Source: Sebaldella termitidis ATCC 33386
GTDB lineage: Bacteria; Fusobacteriota; Fusobacteriia; Fusobacteriales; Leptotrichiaceae
Length of the DNA: 64,000 bases
Assembly (NCBI RefSeq): GCF_000024405.1
Contig: NC_013517.1
Location: 3,007,989-3,071,988, forward strand
Direction of reading: 5' to 3'
Both the position numbers and the translations under genes were made by a program. Every line of letters begins with the position of its first letter. The first letter of the stretch is position 1. This document shows positions 41,005 through 49,592 of the stretch, one piece after another. The notes under the pieces were generated by a model. The model saw nothing but the letters and a program-made list of their open reading frames with translations. It was not told the DNA's origin and made no database searches.

Positions 41005-41814
41005 TCATTTTTGCATAACCGGAACCTGAATTTCAGTCAGCCAGTCATTTTCTGATTCCTTATTCCAAATTCCGTCAATATAACTCTCTCTTGCATTATC
41101 TGCAACAATATATCCGTTTTCTTCTATCCATTTAAATATAAATGCATAGGCTGAACCAAAATCTTTATATGGACCCTTATGCATAACTGAAGCTACAGTA
41201 ACTGCCGGAATTTTCTTAAAAATTATCCCGTCACTTTCTATTCCAAATTCGACCACAGCCTCACATACTTCAACATCAATATCCTTTTCTTTGTATTCAC
41301 CATCATGATAAATATTAAAGCAATATTCCGGCTGAGCACATTTAAGTGTAGGATTTGCTGCTTTTACTTTTTTGCCTATAGACGGCACAAGCTCCATCAG
41401 TGTATTATAATTTTCGATAATTTGACGCTTTGAAAATACTATACACTCGGGAATTTCTTTGATAACTGCTTGATAATTCATGTTTCTACCTTCTTTCTTT
41501 TCTTTAATATAGTAATTTAAACGAAAGAGGCGGTTGATAATAATCCTGTATTCTGATTCAAGCTCTGCTTTTCGCTGTTCCAGAATTTTTTCAACATTGA
41601 AATTATTAAAAATACTTAGAATTTCAGGTATCGAAAAACCCATCTGCCTTAATGCAATAATTTCATGAAGATGAGAAAGCTGTTCTGTCGTATAATAGCG
41701 ATATCCTGTTTCTTCATCAATATAAGCAGGTCTGAGAAGCCCTACCTCATCATAATGACGTAATGTTTTTATTGTGACTTTACCATGCTTTGAAAACATA
41801 CCAATTTTATACAT
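41005..41814 (-). CDS. MerR family regulator with GyrI-like effector domain
   Basis: This 269-residue regulator has an N-terminal MerR winged helix (MFSKHGKVTIKTLRHYDEVGLLRP, DEETGYRYYT), a dimerisation helix (~75-110) and a C-terminal GyrI/BmrR-like domain (~115-269, ending ENDWLTEIQVPV). Such proteins sense small molecules and activate promoters with long spacers. No efflux gene is adjacent, so it may be self-controlled. Confidence 0.88.
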   Translation of the reverse strand: MYKIGMFSKHGKVTIKTLRHYDEVGLLRPAYIDEETGYRYYTTEQLSHLHEIIALRQMGFSIPEILSIFNNFNVEKILEQRKAELESEYRIIINRLFRLNYYIKEKKEGRNMNYQAVIKEIPECIVFSKRQIIENYNTLMELVPSIGKKVKAANPTLKCAQPEYCFNIYHDGEYKEKDIDVEVCEAVVEFGIESDGIIFKKIPAVTVASVMHKGPYKDFGSAYAFIFKWIEENGYIVADNARESYIDGIWNKESENDWLTEIQVPVMQK

Positions 41815-41845
41815 AATATACTATCCTTTCTTTCGTTAAGTTAAG

Positions 41846-41874
41846 TTTATATTCTCCCCTAACAGGAGAGTCAA
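41846..41874 (-). promoter_or_regulatory. Promoter with MerR-type dyad
   Basis: On the minus strand TTGACT (41874-41869) is followed by the dyad CTCTCCT-GTT-AGGGGAG (41870-41854), then TATAAA at 17-bp or TAAACT at 19-bp spacing. A dyad within a long spacer is the MerR activation layout, so the gene probably regulates itself. Confidence 0.75.
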
Positions 41875-42106
41875 GAATTATTTTCAATACTTTAATATTT
41901 TCCATTGATTATAATATTATAAAAATTGTTAAAAGGAAAGCATTTATGAAAAAACTATTATTGTTCAAAGCAGTATTTTTGAGAAATATAAAAAATTATC
42001 ACTGCATAGAGTTCAGCTTTTTCTTTTTAATTTAAGAATACGCATTTCTTTTAATTATATGTTATAATTGCTTTAGATTTTATAAATTTTTTAGGAGAGT
42101 CAAATT

Positions 42107-42451
42107 ATGAAAGCAATATTTTCTTTAATATTTACATTATTAACTTCATTTTCTTTCGGTGAGCCCAAAGATATTATTTCAAGTACAGGTAAAATTAATT
42201 TTGAGCTGTATAGCTGCTGTTATACCGAAAAAAAAACAGAAGTCTGCACTACTTGTGAAGATACATATATTATTTTAGATAATCCCGTTACATATAATAA
42301 ACAGACATATACAAAGCTAAAAATTGAAAATGATGATTACCAAAATAAAATATATGATTTATATGATAAAAAAGTGAAAATTAGCGGAGAAATCCTCTCC
42401 TCTCAGAATGATGTTTTAATTATTAAATTAATAAGATTATCTTCTGACTAA
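42107..42451 (+). CDS. Small secreted protein (114 aa)
   Basis: A signal peptide (~1-18, ending SFSFG) is followed by a mature domain with a SCCYTEKKTEVCTTCEDTYIIL Cys cluster and a beta-rich C-terminus (YDLYDKKVKISGEILSSQNDVLIIKL), which looks OB-like. TAGGAGAG precedes the ATG. Likely periplasmic; function unknown. Confidence 0.6.
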   Translation: MKAIFSLIFTLLTSFSFGEPKDIISSTGKINFELYSCCYTEKKTEVCTTCEDTYIILDNPVTYNKQTYTKLKIENDDYQNKIYDLYDKKVKISGEILSSQNDVLIIKLIRLSSD

Positions 42452-42471
42452 TTTTCATCTATTATGTTTAC

Positions 42472-42488
42472 AAGCAGGCTGCCTGTTT
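42472..42488 (+). terminator. Intrinsic terminator
   Basis: AAGCAGG-CTG-CCTGTTT followed by further T, directly after the secreted-protein gene. Confidence 0.65.
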
Positions 42489-42637
42489 TTATTATTCTCT
42501 ATTTCTTTGATCTCAGAATTTCTGCACTATAAATGCTGCGAACAAATTCACAAAGTGCCTTGACCTGAAAATAAGGTCTTTTTTTATTGGAATAAATAAA
42601 TTTTTCATGATATAATTTTTCTAAAAAGGAGAATACA

Positions 42638-42988
42638 ATGCCAATAAAAGCAAAATATGACAAGGATAAAAATTCTTTTGATTCTTTGGATATGAATATT
42701 GAAAAACAGCTCAAGCAGCAGTTAGATGAAAAATTTCATCCTGATACTCCGGCTAAAAATAATATAATCAGAATTGATTTTAATATCCTTTTCCCGCCTA
42801 AATTCATCCAGATGCATACTAATGAAAAATTCACAAGTATAGATGATTTCTTTAGTGCTGTTAATATTTTTACACATGATGATTTAGAAAATATTCCTCA
42901 GGAAACAATTGATAATCATATAAAGAAATATACAAATTTCAATAACCTTCAAGACTTTTTAAACAATGCCCTGTCTTTTAAAGGTTGA
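42638..42988 (+). CDS. Hypothetical cytosolic protein (116 aa)
   Basis: An ATG after AAAAGGAGAA. A charged N-terminus (KYDKDKNSFDSLDMNIEKQLKQQL) precedes NIIRIDFNILFPPKFIQMHT and two small helices. No family recognised. Confidence 0.55.
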   Translation: MPIKAKYDKDKNSFDSLDMNIEKQLKQQLDEKFHPDTPAKNNIIRIDFNILFPPKFIQMHTNEKFTSIDDFFSAVNIFTHDDLENIPQETIDNHIKKYTNFNNLQDFLNNALSFKG

Positions 42989-42991
42989 TAA

Positions 42992-43018
42992 AATCCCCAG
43001 CCTGAATAACTGGGGATT
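42992..43018 (+). terminator. Bidirectional terminator between convergent genes
   Basis: AATCCCCAG (42992-43000) pairs with CTGGGGATT (43010-43018), T-rich on both sides, between the hypothetical gene and the RNA ligase gene. Confidence 0.85.
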
Positions 43019-43048
43019 TATTCTTTTATTATCTATTTTCTTATATAT

Positions 43049-44059
43049 TTATTTCTCTTTAAGTAAAAAATCATTATTTATAACTTTAAATGAAAGAAAT
43101 TTCCCGTCTTCTGTATTTTCCTGACTTCTTATTACAATCCCTTCCTTATCCAGTCCGCTCGGATACTTCCCATTAGCTTTTTCAAGCAGTTCATCCAGTG
43201 AATAATTAAAGCTTTCTCCCTCTTCCTCCACCGGAACTGTTTCTAAGCCAAGATGTGCAATAATATCTCTGAAATCCCTATAATTATAATAAGTTGCTGT
43301 ATCGATATCATAAACATTAAATATAAAAAATTTAGGTTTTTGTAATTTTAACCGGTTTTTCTGAATTTTTTCCCCGCAGTATTCGCCCTGCAGTGCAATA
43401 TTTTTCCCGAGTCCTGTTAATTTTTCAGGTATTTTATACAAATGAGCAAGTTTCCAATAACCGCTTGCTGTCGTTTCTTTATATTCTTTATTTCTCCCGC
43501 AAACACCGACTTGTCCGTTGTTAAAATATATTGTACAGCTTGTCCCGTCCATTTTTGTCGCTATATAATATGGTTTGCCTGTCAGATCATCTATTAATTC
43601 CTGACTTGATTGAATACGAACCTCATCTGTTGTCGGAATACCATATGGCTTATCTCCTATTTCTATTCCAGCGGCTCCTTCTACTTCAGGCATCTGCCAT
43701 TTTTTCACATTAAGCAGCTCTGTTATCTCAGTTCCTTCAGCTAAATTTTTGTATTCCGGAAAATCTTTAAGTGGCAGGAAAAGGCCCTGAGATATCTTCC
43801 CGCGTAATTTTGCAGTTTTTATCCGAAAACCCTCACCCATAATATCGTTTTTAGCATAACTGCTTTTCCTTAAAAATTCAAATTTTTCCATTATTGGTAA
43901 AAAACTGTCAACTTCAAAATAGATTCCAAAATCTCCTATCTTAAATTCTCCTTTTTTAACAACACATTTCCACCCCATAATTTCAACTAACTCTATAAAA
44001 TCAGAATTCTCGATCGGTAAAATATTTTTGACTTTTTGAATTGTTACAAGCTTTCTCAT
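43049..44059 (-). CDS. RNA ligase, DRB0094 type
   Basis: This is a 336-residue nucleotidyltransferase. An N-terminal OB-like domain (~1-120) contains GDFGIYFEVDSFLP and FRIKTAKLRGKISQGLFLPL. The ligase core then has motif I IATKMDGTSC (Lys169 would carry AMP), LQGEYCGEKIQ, motif IV KEGIVIR and motif V SFKVIN. The N-terminal OB placement and motifs fit the DRB0094/Rnl5 group of RNA nick-sealing ligases. It stands alone; partners such as a kinase/phosphatase are not adjacent. Confidence 0.82.
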   Translation of the reverse strand: MRKLVTIQKVKNILPIENSDFIELVEIMGWKCVVKKGEFKIGDFGIYFEVDSFLPIMEKFEFLRKSSYAKNDIMGEGFRIKTAKLRGKISQGLFLPLKDFPEYKNLAEGTEITELLNVKKWQMPEVEGAAGIEIGDKPYGIPTTDEVRIQSSQELIDDLTGKPYYIATKMDGTSCTIYFNNGQVGVCGRNKEYKETTASGYWKLAHLYKIPEKLTGLGKNIALQGEYCGEKIQKNRLKLQKPKFFIFNVYDIDTATYYNYRDFRDIIAHLGLETVPVEEEGESFNYSLDELLEKANGKYPSGLDKEGIVIRSQENTEDGKFLSFKVINNDFLLKEK

Positions 44060-44143
44060 AGTATATTCCTCCTTGAAGCTTAATTATATACTAATCAAAG
44101 CATTTCCACAAGGCTGAATATTTAATTTTTCCAAAAAGAAAAA

Positions 44144-44156
44144 GAGCCTTTGGCTC
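44144..44156 (-). terminator. Intrinsic terminator
   Basis: Minus-strand GAGCC-AAA-GGCTC followed by T5, immediately after the small gene ending at 44161. Confidence 0.85.
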
Positions 44157-44160
44157 CCTT

Positions 44161-44301
44161 CTAATTTTTTATATTTTTACAGTATTCTCTTTTCAAAATC
44201 TCAAGTTCTGTTGCCAGTTCACCTAATCCGTCAGGATTCTCCAACAAAACATCTATTAATATACAACTATAGTATAAATAATCCATCTCTAAGTTTTCCA
44301 T
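44161..44301 (-). CDS. Small helical protein (46 aa)
   Basis: An ATG preceded by AAAAGGTAGGTAGGACT encodes MENLEMDYLYYSCILIDVLLENPDGLGELATEL..., with a terminator directly behind. Clean signals at both ends support a real gene. No family recognised. Confidence 0.6.
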   Translation of the reverse strand: MENLEMDYLYYSCILIDVLLENPDGLGELATELEILKREYCKNIKN

Positions 44302-44615
44302 AGTCCTACCTACCTTTTCTATAATAATATTACTATCAAAACTTAGAACAAGTTATTTATAGCATATTTTTTTTAAAAAGAAAAGAAAAATTTATTTTAT
44401 TAAAAATTTTGCTTCAATTTCACAACAATACAATTGAATGATATTATAAATAAAAAATTATTCAGCACAAAAATATAGAAAAATTATTTCGAATAAAAAT
44501 TATTTTTCTCTTTCGCTTTTCCGTCTTTCAGAATTAAAAATGAAACCGGAACTGTCTTCTGTATTTTCGCTCTGAAATAATATACTGAATTTTTATCCAT
44601 TGAAGAATCATAATT
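44302..44615. other. Gene-free AT-rich stretch
   Basis: Only a short open minus-strand stretch near 44480-44580 (reading ILFQSENTEDSSGFIFN) without a start is seen; no supported feature. Confidence 0.4.
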
Positions 44616-44873
44616 TTATAAGATTTCAAAACTATCTGGTTCCTCACTAGTCACACAGTAATTAAAATATATCCTGGATTTATCTTTAGCATATTCCCAG
44701 TACAAAACCATAAAACTATTCATATCAGCCCTATTTAACTTTACATCTTTATAATATAAATTTTTCTCATCTTTTGAATAATAACAATCTAAAATTACAA
44801 AAATTTTTGGATATTCTATATTCTACTTTTTTCTGTTAAGATATACAGCTTTTTTAAAGCTCGCATAATTCAT
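44616..44873 (-). pseudogene. Decayed DKNYY-like gene fragment
   Basis: One minus-strand frame reads MNYASFKKAVYLNRKK, then a TAG at 44823-44825, then NIEYPKIFVILDCYYSKDEK and LYYKDVKLNRADMNSF, with YAKDKSRIYFNYCV before the end ...SFEIL. The YAKDK...Y and ADxxSF pattern is that of DKNYY-family repeats. The in-frame stop and lack of a proper 5' end mark a remnant. Confidence 0.5.
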
Positions 44874-44970
44874 GCCCCATTCTTATATATTTCGCAATAT
44901 AACTTCCTCTCCCGAAGTTTCCGTTTTATATCTCCAGAAAAAGTTTCCTTTAAAATTCCCTAATCCGTTT

Positions 44971-45231
44971 CTATTTTTTATTTTTCAATAATCTGATTAC
45001 AGAAACAGCTGTTATCCCTGCTCCAAAACCTAAAAGAGCCATTCCCAGTGTATTTTGACCGACTTCACTTCTGTTATTCTTTGAAATCATTTCTGCTGCT
45101 TCCTGTGCATTTGTAGCATTCATAGCAATATCCAGATTATCCTGACTTCTGTTTTTGCTGCTAAATGTTAAAAATCCTCCTATTACAAGAGAAAGTATTC
45201 CAATTCCCAATAAAATTTTTATTTTATCCAT
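44971..45231 (-). CDS. Small two-helix membrane protein (86 aa)
   Basis: Hydrophobic segments at ~5-22 and ~62-80 flank a polar SSKNRSQDNLDIAMNATNAQEAAEMIS loop. This resembles DUF3185-type small membrane proteins. GGAGGTAATT precedes the ATG. Function unknown. Confidence 0.6.
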   Translation of the reverse strand: MDKIKILLGIGILSLVIGGFLTFSSKNRSQDNLDIAMNATNAQEAAEMISKNNRSEVGQNTLGMALLGFGAGITAVSVIRLLKNKK

Positions 45232-45613
45232 TATAATTACCTCCTGATTTTTAGTAATCTATTATTACTTTATGACTATTTATATTTTGATTACCCTGCA
45301 TGCATTTATTGCCCGCACTTCTCTTCAATTATTATTTCATTTAAATTGAGATTTTTTTAAATGATACTTCTGTTATTATAATTTTTAAAATTATAACATA
45401 TTTTTCAAAAATGAAAAAGTAACAAAAAACACATTTTTTCTTTCTAAATTATCTAAAAATTTAATACTTCTATATTTCTTCATGAATATATTCCTTTTTA
45501 AAATTACCTTATGTTAATATAACAGTGAAATTTTATATATTAACTGTTTTTTATTTCATATATACAACAAGAAAGTCTGGTTTTTACCAGACTTTCTTAT
45601 TTTCAAAATATAT
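45232..45613. terminator. Gene-free stretch with a 12-bp inverted repeat
   Basis: The only structure seen is AAGAAAGTCTGG (45569-45580) pairing with CCAGACTTTCTT (45587-45598), a terminator-like hairpin near the end of the acyltransferase gene. The rest is AT-rich with no gene. Confidence 0.5.
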
Positions 45614-46468
45614 TTAATTTTTCCATCTGTTATGCTGCCACATATACTCTCCCGGATTTTGCCGAATGACTTTTTCATACTCATAAAATAAATTCTGAAC
45701 ATTATGTTTTACAGTTTCTCTCAGATTACCCATCTTTTCAATTTCTATATTCTTAAGATAATTCAATTTTATCTTATATCCGTCATAATTCGAATAGGCA
45801 AAAAGAAGAGGTACCTTATATTTTATTGCCAATAAGATATTTCCTGCATTTGCTTTTGTCTTTTTTCCAAAAAATTCTACTTCCACATCATTCGAATACT
45901 GATCTGCTGCCAGTACAAGTATCCCTTTATTCTTAAATACATTTTGTATTTTTTCGTTAGAACCGTTTTCAATATTTTTCATTATTGAATTTGTCCCTGC
46001 TTTAGCTCTGCATTTTTCCATCATATCATTAATATACGGATTTTTCTGCTTTTTAAAAACAACATTAGTATCGTAATCTTTTCCCATAAAAAAACCTGCT
46101 TCAAAACCGGCCATATGTATTGTAGTTATGATCATTCCTCTGCCTTGAGCCATTAATTCTTTTACCAATCCATAGTTTTCTGCTTCTATATATCCTTTAG
46201 ATACTAATTCTGTCAAAAATAAAGGAATGATAGTATTTTTAGCAGTACTTTTATATGACTCTATTGCTAATTTCTTTATTTCTTTCTCATCTTTTTCAGG
46301 AAAAGCTATTCTTAAATTTTTATTTGTTATATCTCTGCGTTTTTTTATTGCATAATATGTTAAGACTCCCAGAAACTCCAAAATTTTAAACCTTAATTTT
46401 ACCGGTAAAATTCGTAATCCTGATTTTACTCCCACTACTAAAAAATATTCAACTTTATACTTCAACAT
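45614..46468 (-). CDS. Lipid A biosynthesis acyltransferase (LpxL/HtrB family)
   Basis: This 284-residue membrane-associated acyltransferase has an N-terminal hydrophobic helix, RRDITNKNLRIAFP (typical of the family), the catalytic His-x4-Glu in TTIHMAGFEAG (His118, Glu123) and the C-terminal YMWQHNRWK. It adds a secondary acyl chain to lipid A at the inner face of the cytoplasmic membrane. It shows that the host makes LPS. Confidence 0.9.
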   Translation of the reverse strand: MLKYKVEYFLVVGVKSGLRILPVKLRFKILEFLGVLTYYAIKKRRDITNKNLRIAFPEKDEKEIKKLAIESYKSTAKNTIIPLFLTELVSKGYIEAENYGLVKELMAQGRGMIITTIHMAGFEAGFFMGKDYDTNVVFKKQKNPYINDMMEKCRAKAGTNSIMKNIENGSNEKIQNVFKNKGILVLAADQYSNDVEVEFFGKKTKANAGNILLAIKYKVPLLFAYSNYDGYKIKLNYLKNIEIEKMGNLRETVKHNVQNLFYEYEKVIRQNPGEYMWQHNRWKN

Positions 46469-46641
46469 TTAGCACTTCCTTAAATTTTATATATTATTAT
46501 ACAACATTTTATTGAATAAATAAAGGAATGTATAAAAAAATATCACTGGATTTTTCATTCGTTAATACTAATTTTTCTCGAATCAGTAAACTATTGTCTC
46601 GGATTTTTCAAGTATCAGCTTATCTTTTGTTTTTTAAAAAA

Positions 46642-46663
46642 AGAGCCTTATCTTTTAGGCCCT
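46642..46663 (-). terminator. Intrinsic terminator
   Basis: Minus-strand AGGGCCT-AAAAGATA-AGGCTCT followed by T7, after the gene ending at 46693. Confidence 0.85.
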
Positions 46664-46692
46664 TATTCTTTCATATTTCAGTTTCTGCCTGA

Positions 46693-47061
46693 TTAAGCCG
46701 TTCCCCTCTTACCATACCTGCTGCTTTTAGTCTCTATAAAATCATACATCGAAACTCTCATTATTTCTTCTGAATTTTCCATTACATATTCTGCCAGCTC
46801 TTTTTCATGCTTGTTAATAATTTTATATGATTCTGCATTATTAAATAATATAAAAGAATATTTCAGAATATATATTTCCTCTTCCACGAGCTGTTTAGTC
46901 CTGTTATATTTATGTTTTCTCAGCAGTTCCTTTATTCTCATGCTTCTATGATCATTTGGATAACGCGAACACCCTATTTTATTCAGCGTTTCTTCCAGCT
47001 CCTTTTTTGTAAAAAAACTAACATAAGCATTCTCTGCCTCACTCTTCATTTCATCTCTCAT
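46693..47061 (-). CDS. Hypothetical cytosolic protein (122 aa)
   Basis: Start MRDEMKSE after AGGAGGTG at correct spacing. The charged helical product has FTKKELEETLNKIGCSRYPNDHRSMRIKELL and KQLVEEEIYILKYSFILF. No family recognised; own terminator. Confidence 0.55.
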   Translation of the reverse strand: MRDEMKSEAENAYVSFFTKKELEETLNKIGCSRYPNDHRSMRIKELLRKHKYNRTKQLVEEEIYILKYSFILFNNAESYKIINKHEKELAEYVMENSEEIMRVSMYDFIETKSSRYGKRGTA

Positions 47062-47413
47062 GATGAACACCTCCTGCTTTTTTTATGTAATGATTCTAAC
47101 ATTTAAATATAAATTTTTCTAAGCGGAATGCAGCTGAATAGGACTGTTTATAAAAATCCTCCATTAGGGTTTTTTAGTCATTTAAAACAATATTCTTTAT
47201 TTTTCTCCGTTTTTCATTTTTTAAGAAAAAAAGAACCTCATTGCAGAGGCTCTTAAAAATACTTTTTCTTACATCATTTTCTTAATATTTCTTTCTCTTT
47301 CCCGGATCATTTTACTACAGCAGTTCTTATCAAAATACTGCTTTGTATTCTCATTATTATTTGATTTTAACCAGATATTTTAAAGATAACAGCAGCTCGT
47401 TACGCCTCACTCT
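47062..47413. terminator. Intergenic stretch with intrinsic terminator (47231-47254)
   Basis: Minus-strand AAGAGCCTC-TGCAAT-GAGGTTCTT followed by T-rich sequence, serving the gene to its right. Nothing else recognisable in the stretch. Confidence 0.75.
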
Positions 47414-47686
47414 TTATTCCATATCTTTTAATACATTCAGAAATTTTTCAATCCTTTTTCTTACGGTTTTATGATATGACCTTATATCACAGTCATTACC
47501 GTAAAGCTTTATGGTATATATCAAATTTTCCTCTTCTGTATATCTCACTGTATATGTAACTTTATCTATCGTAAATGTAACAGGAGCTGTGTGTTCCAAA
47601 TACACAATTTCATGAAAAGATCTTTTAAACCATTTTTCAATTTCAAATATCTTCTTTACACCATTAAAAAAATAATATTCTGACAT
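47414..47686 (-). CDS. Hypothetical protein (90 aa)
   Basis: A 90-residue protein with a helical, aromatic N-terminus (YYFFNGVKKIFEIEKWFKRSF), strands VTFTIDKVTYTVRYTEEENL and a basic helix at the end. No family recognised. Confidence 0.5.
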   Translation of the reverse strand: MSEYYFFNGVKKIFEIEKWFKRSFHEIVYLEHTAPVTFTIDKVTYTVRYTEEENLIYTIKLYGNDCDIRSYHKTVRKRIEKFLNVLKDME

Positions 47687-47999
47687 AAATTAACACCTCT
47701 GATTCTCAAAAATATATTTCGATTCTAACACTAATATATATTTTTTTCTAAGTTGAATACACATGAATAACAGTGTTCTTAAAAATCGTTTTACTGCTTT
47801 TATCACATTTAAAACAATATTTTAGTTTTTTCGTTATTTTTCTAATTTATTTAAGATATAAGCTCACCTTTTGTTATCTGTTTTTCTGTGTTTTTTTATA
47901 TCCTGTAACCCTTCTCCGGTTTTCGAAGCTCTATTTCACATAAAAAAAGACTTTCTATCTCCGGATAATTTTATAATTCCGAATAGAAAAGTCTTTTGC
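47687..47999. terminator. Intergenic stretch with intrinsic terminator (47946-47996)
   Basis: AAAGACTTTCTAT pairs with ATAGAAAAGTCTTT (one bulge) with inner CCGGA/TCCG pairs. On the minus strand the A-run on its left becomes a T-run. It ends the short lipoprotein gene. Confidence 0.8.
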
Positions 48000-48122
48000 T
48001 CATCCTATTATTATTAAAGGCGGTCTTTTTACCCTTACTCTTGTTCCTCTGTAACCGTCTTCCACTACTATACACGATGTTACTGCCAAAGACAGTATTA
48101 ATACCATAAATAATTTTTTCAT
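48000..48122 (-). CDS. Short lipoprotein (40 aa)
   Basis: MKKLFMVLILSLAVTSC is a signal peptide with a lipobox ending in Cys17, followed by only ~23 residues rich in Arg and Val. AGGAGGAAATGA precedes the ATG. It is adjacent to a small secreted protein gene. The size is typical of entericidin-like or anchor lipopeptides; function unknown. Confidence 0.6.
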   Translation of the reverse strand: MKKLFMVLILSLAVTSCIVVEDGYRGTRVRVKRPPLIIIG

Positions 48123-48137
48123 TCATTTCCTCCTTTT

Positions 48138-48356
48138 TTATCTTGCTTTATTCATATTCTGTGGTTTATTTTTTATGTTATTCTTTTTATTATTTACTAC
48201 TTTCCTTGTTTCATATTTCAGACACTTTCCTGTCTTTCTGCTTTTTTGTACACATACCTTTTGTGTTACAGGCTTCTTTGCTGGTGTCGGCTTTGAAAAT
48301 CCCACTACTGACAGCCCCATTAGTAACATTGGTATTATTAATAAATTCTTTTTCAT
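48138..48356 (-). CDS. Small secreted Lys-rich protein (C-x8-C-[LI]-[RK]-Y-E family)
   Basis: Start MKKNLLI at 48356 after GAGGTGATAATA. A signal peptide (ending VVGFS) precedes a basic mature part with VCVQKSRKTGKCLKYETRKV. This aligns with VCIRRDRRGRCLRYEYRR of the protein at 40617. The tail is Lys/Asn-rich. Probably exported; function unknown. Confidence 0.6.
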   Translation of the reverse strand: MKKNLLIIPMLLMGLSVVGFSKPTPAKKPVTQKVCVQKSRKTGKCLKYETRKVVNNKKNNIKNKPQNMNKAR

Positions 48357-48477
48357 TATTATCACCTCATATTTATTTTATACACTTATATTAACAGCTC
48401 TTTGTGGCATAATAGTGAACTGGGAGTGAATTTTATGTGAACATTTTTAATTCTCTCTGATTATTTTTTACAAAAAT

Positions 48478-48511
48478 AAAGACAGGAACTCTTTGCTTCA
48501 TTCCTGTCTTT
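48478..48511 (-). terminator. Intrinsic terminator
   Basis: AAAGACAGGAA pairs with TTCCTGTCTTT (11 bp); minus-strand T-rich tail, after the gene ending at 48527. Confidence 0.85.
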
Positions 48512-48526
48512 ATCATATAAATCTAA

Positions 48527-48988
48527 CTATTTCTTTTTTTCGTCTTCTTTTGTCATCAGTTCCAATAAGGCATTTTTTTTGTCCGCTATCTGTTCAAAGT
48601 CATTTTTTTCCTTATTTATAAGTGCTGTCAGTTTCCCGTCTTTATATCCCAATGTTTCTAAAAAATTATTGTAATTTAAATAGGCTTCCGAGGCCTTATT
48701 TAAAATAACCTGAAAATCCGGATGACTGATTCCTGAGTTATACGGATGTCTTATTGAATAAGTTCTTGCACTATCCATATATTCATAACGTACCAAAGCC
48801 TCATATCCTAATTTTACCGATTTCAAAATAGTTTCATCTTTTTCCTTAATTATCTTCTCTTTTTCTGCAACTACCTTCTTAGTTTCGATAAGTTTTTTTC
48901 TATACTGCACTGCTTTAAAGGTCACTCCTCCAAAACCTATAAAACCTGCAATAATTACACCAAGCATAATCTTTTCCTTTTTGCTCAC
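48527..48988 (-). CDS. Membrane-anchored coiled-coil protein (153 aa)
   Basis: One N-terminal membrane helix (IMLGVIIAGFIGFGGVTF) is followed by a coiled coil (~30-55, IETKKVVAEKEKIIKEKDE) and a helical domain of ~100 residues. No family recognised. It has its own terminator. Confidence 0.6.
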   Translation of the reverse strand: MSKKEKIMLGVIIAGFIGFGGVTFKAVQYRKKLIETKKVVAEKEKIIKEKDETILKSVKLGYEALVRYEYMDSARTYSIRHPYNSGISHPDFQVILNKASEAYLNYNNFLETLGYKDGKLTALINKEKNDFEQIADKKNALLELMTKEDEKKK

Positions 48989-49085
48989 ACAATCCCTCCA
49001 TTTTTATGAATTTTTTTTACTGCTCCTGATTATTTTCATATTATTTAATTATACAGCATAGTATAGCACTTTATTCTGAAAATGA

Positions 49086-49114
49086 AAAACAGAGATTAAT
49101 TAAACCTCTGTTTT
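49086..49114 (-). terminator. Intrinsic terminator
   Basis: AAAACAGAG pairs with CTCTGTTTT, with A-run and T-run flanks, after the Asn-rich secreted protein gene. Confidence 0.75.
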
Positions 49115-49141
49115 CTTATTATTATAAAGAAAGACTCACAC

Positions 49142-49507
49142 TTATAATTTTGGCGGTTTGTTTGGAAGCTGCCCGCCGTTATAATTTTCATATCTTATAC
49201 ACTGATTAGAATTTCTCTTTTTCTCTGCACAGTATTTTCCGGAATTACCTGTGCTGTTATTATTCCATCCCGGATTTCTGTCATTTGTATTATTGTTATT
49301 ATTTCCAGGACGTGAATTATTGCCGGGACGGTTATTTCCGTTATTATGATTCTGATTGCCGCCGGGACGGCTGTTATTATTATGTCTATCTCCGTTATTG
49401 CTGTAATTTCCCGGTCTTCCATTATTATTCCTGTCATTATTCCGGCTAAAGCCTACCATAGAAATTCCCAACAAAACTATTAATATCAATGATCTATATC
49501 TTCTCAT
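49142..49507 (-). CDS. Secreted Asn-rich protein (C-x8-C-[LI]-[RK]-Y-E family)
   Basis: A signal peptide (~1-21, ending MVGFS) precedes ~70 residues almost wholly Asn, Gly, Arg and Pro in repeats such as NRPGNNSRPGNN. A C-terminal CAEKKRNSNQCIRYENY shares the paired Cys and RYE with the two smaller relatives at 40617 and 48138. Low-complexity secreted proteins of this kind may bind the envelope; function unknown. Confidence 0.6.
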   Translation of the reverse strand: MRRYRSLILIVLLGISMVGFSRNNDRNNNGRPGNYSNNGDRHNNNSRPGGNQNHNNGNNRPGNNSRPGNNNNNTNDRNPGWNNNSTGNSGKYCAEKKRNSNQCIRYENYNGGQLPNKPPKL

Positions 49508-49592
49508 ATTTTCACCTCGTCATAAATCTTATATCTGTATTATAAGGTTTACATATGAAGTTAATGTGAAGATTTTTAACTTTTATTATTTT

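Noticed and set aside
41946-42035. 29-codon open frame with AAGGAAAG upstream
   Set aside because: Very short, hydrophobic/AT-driven composition and no terminator or neighbour coupling; not enough support for a gene.
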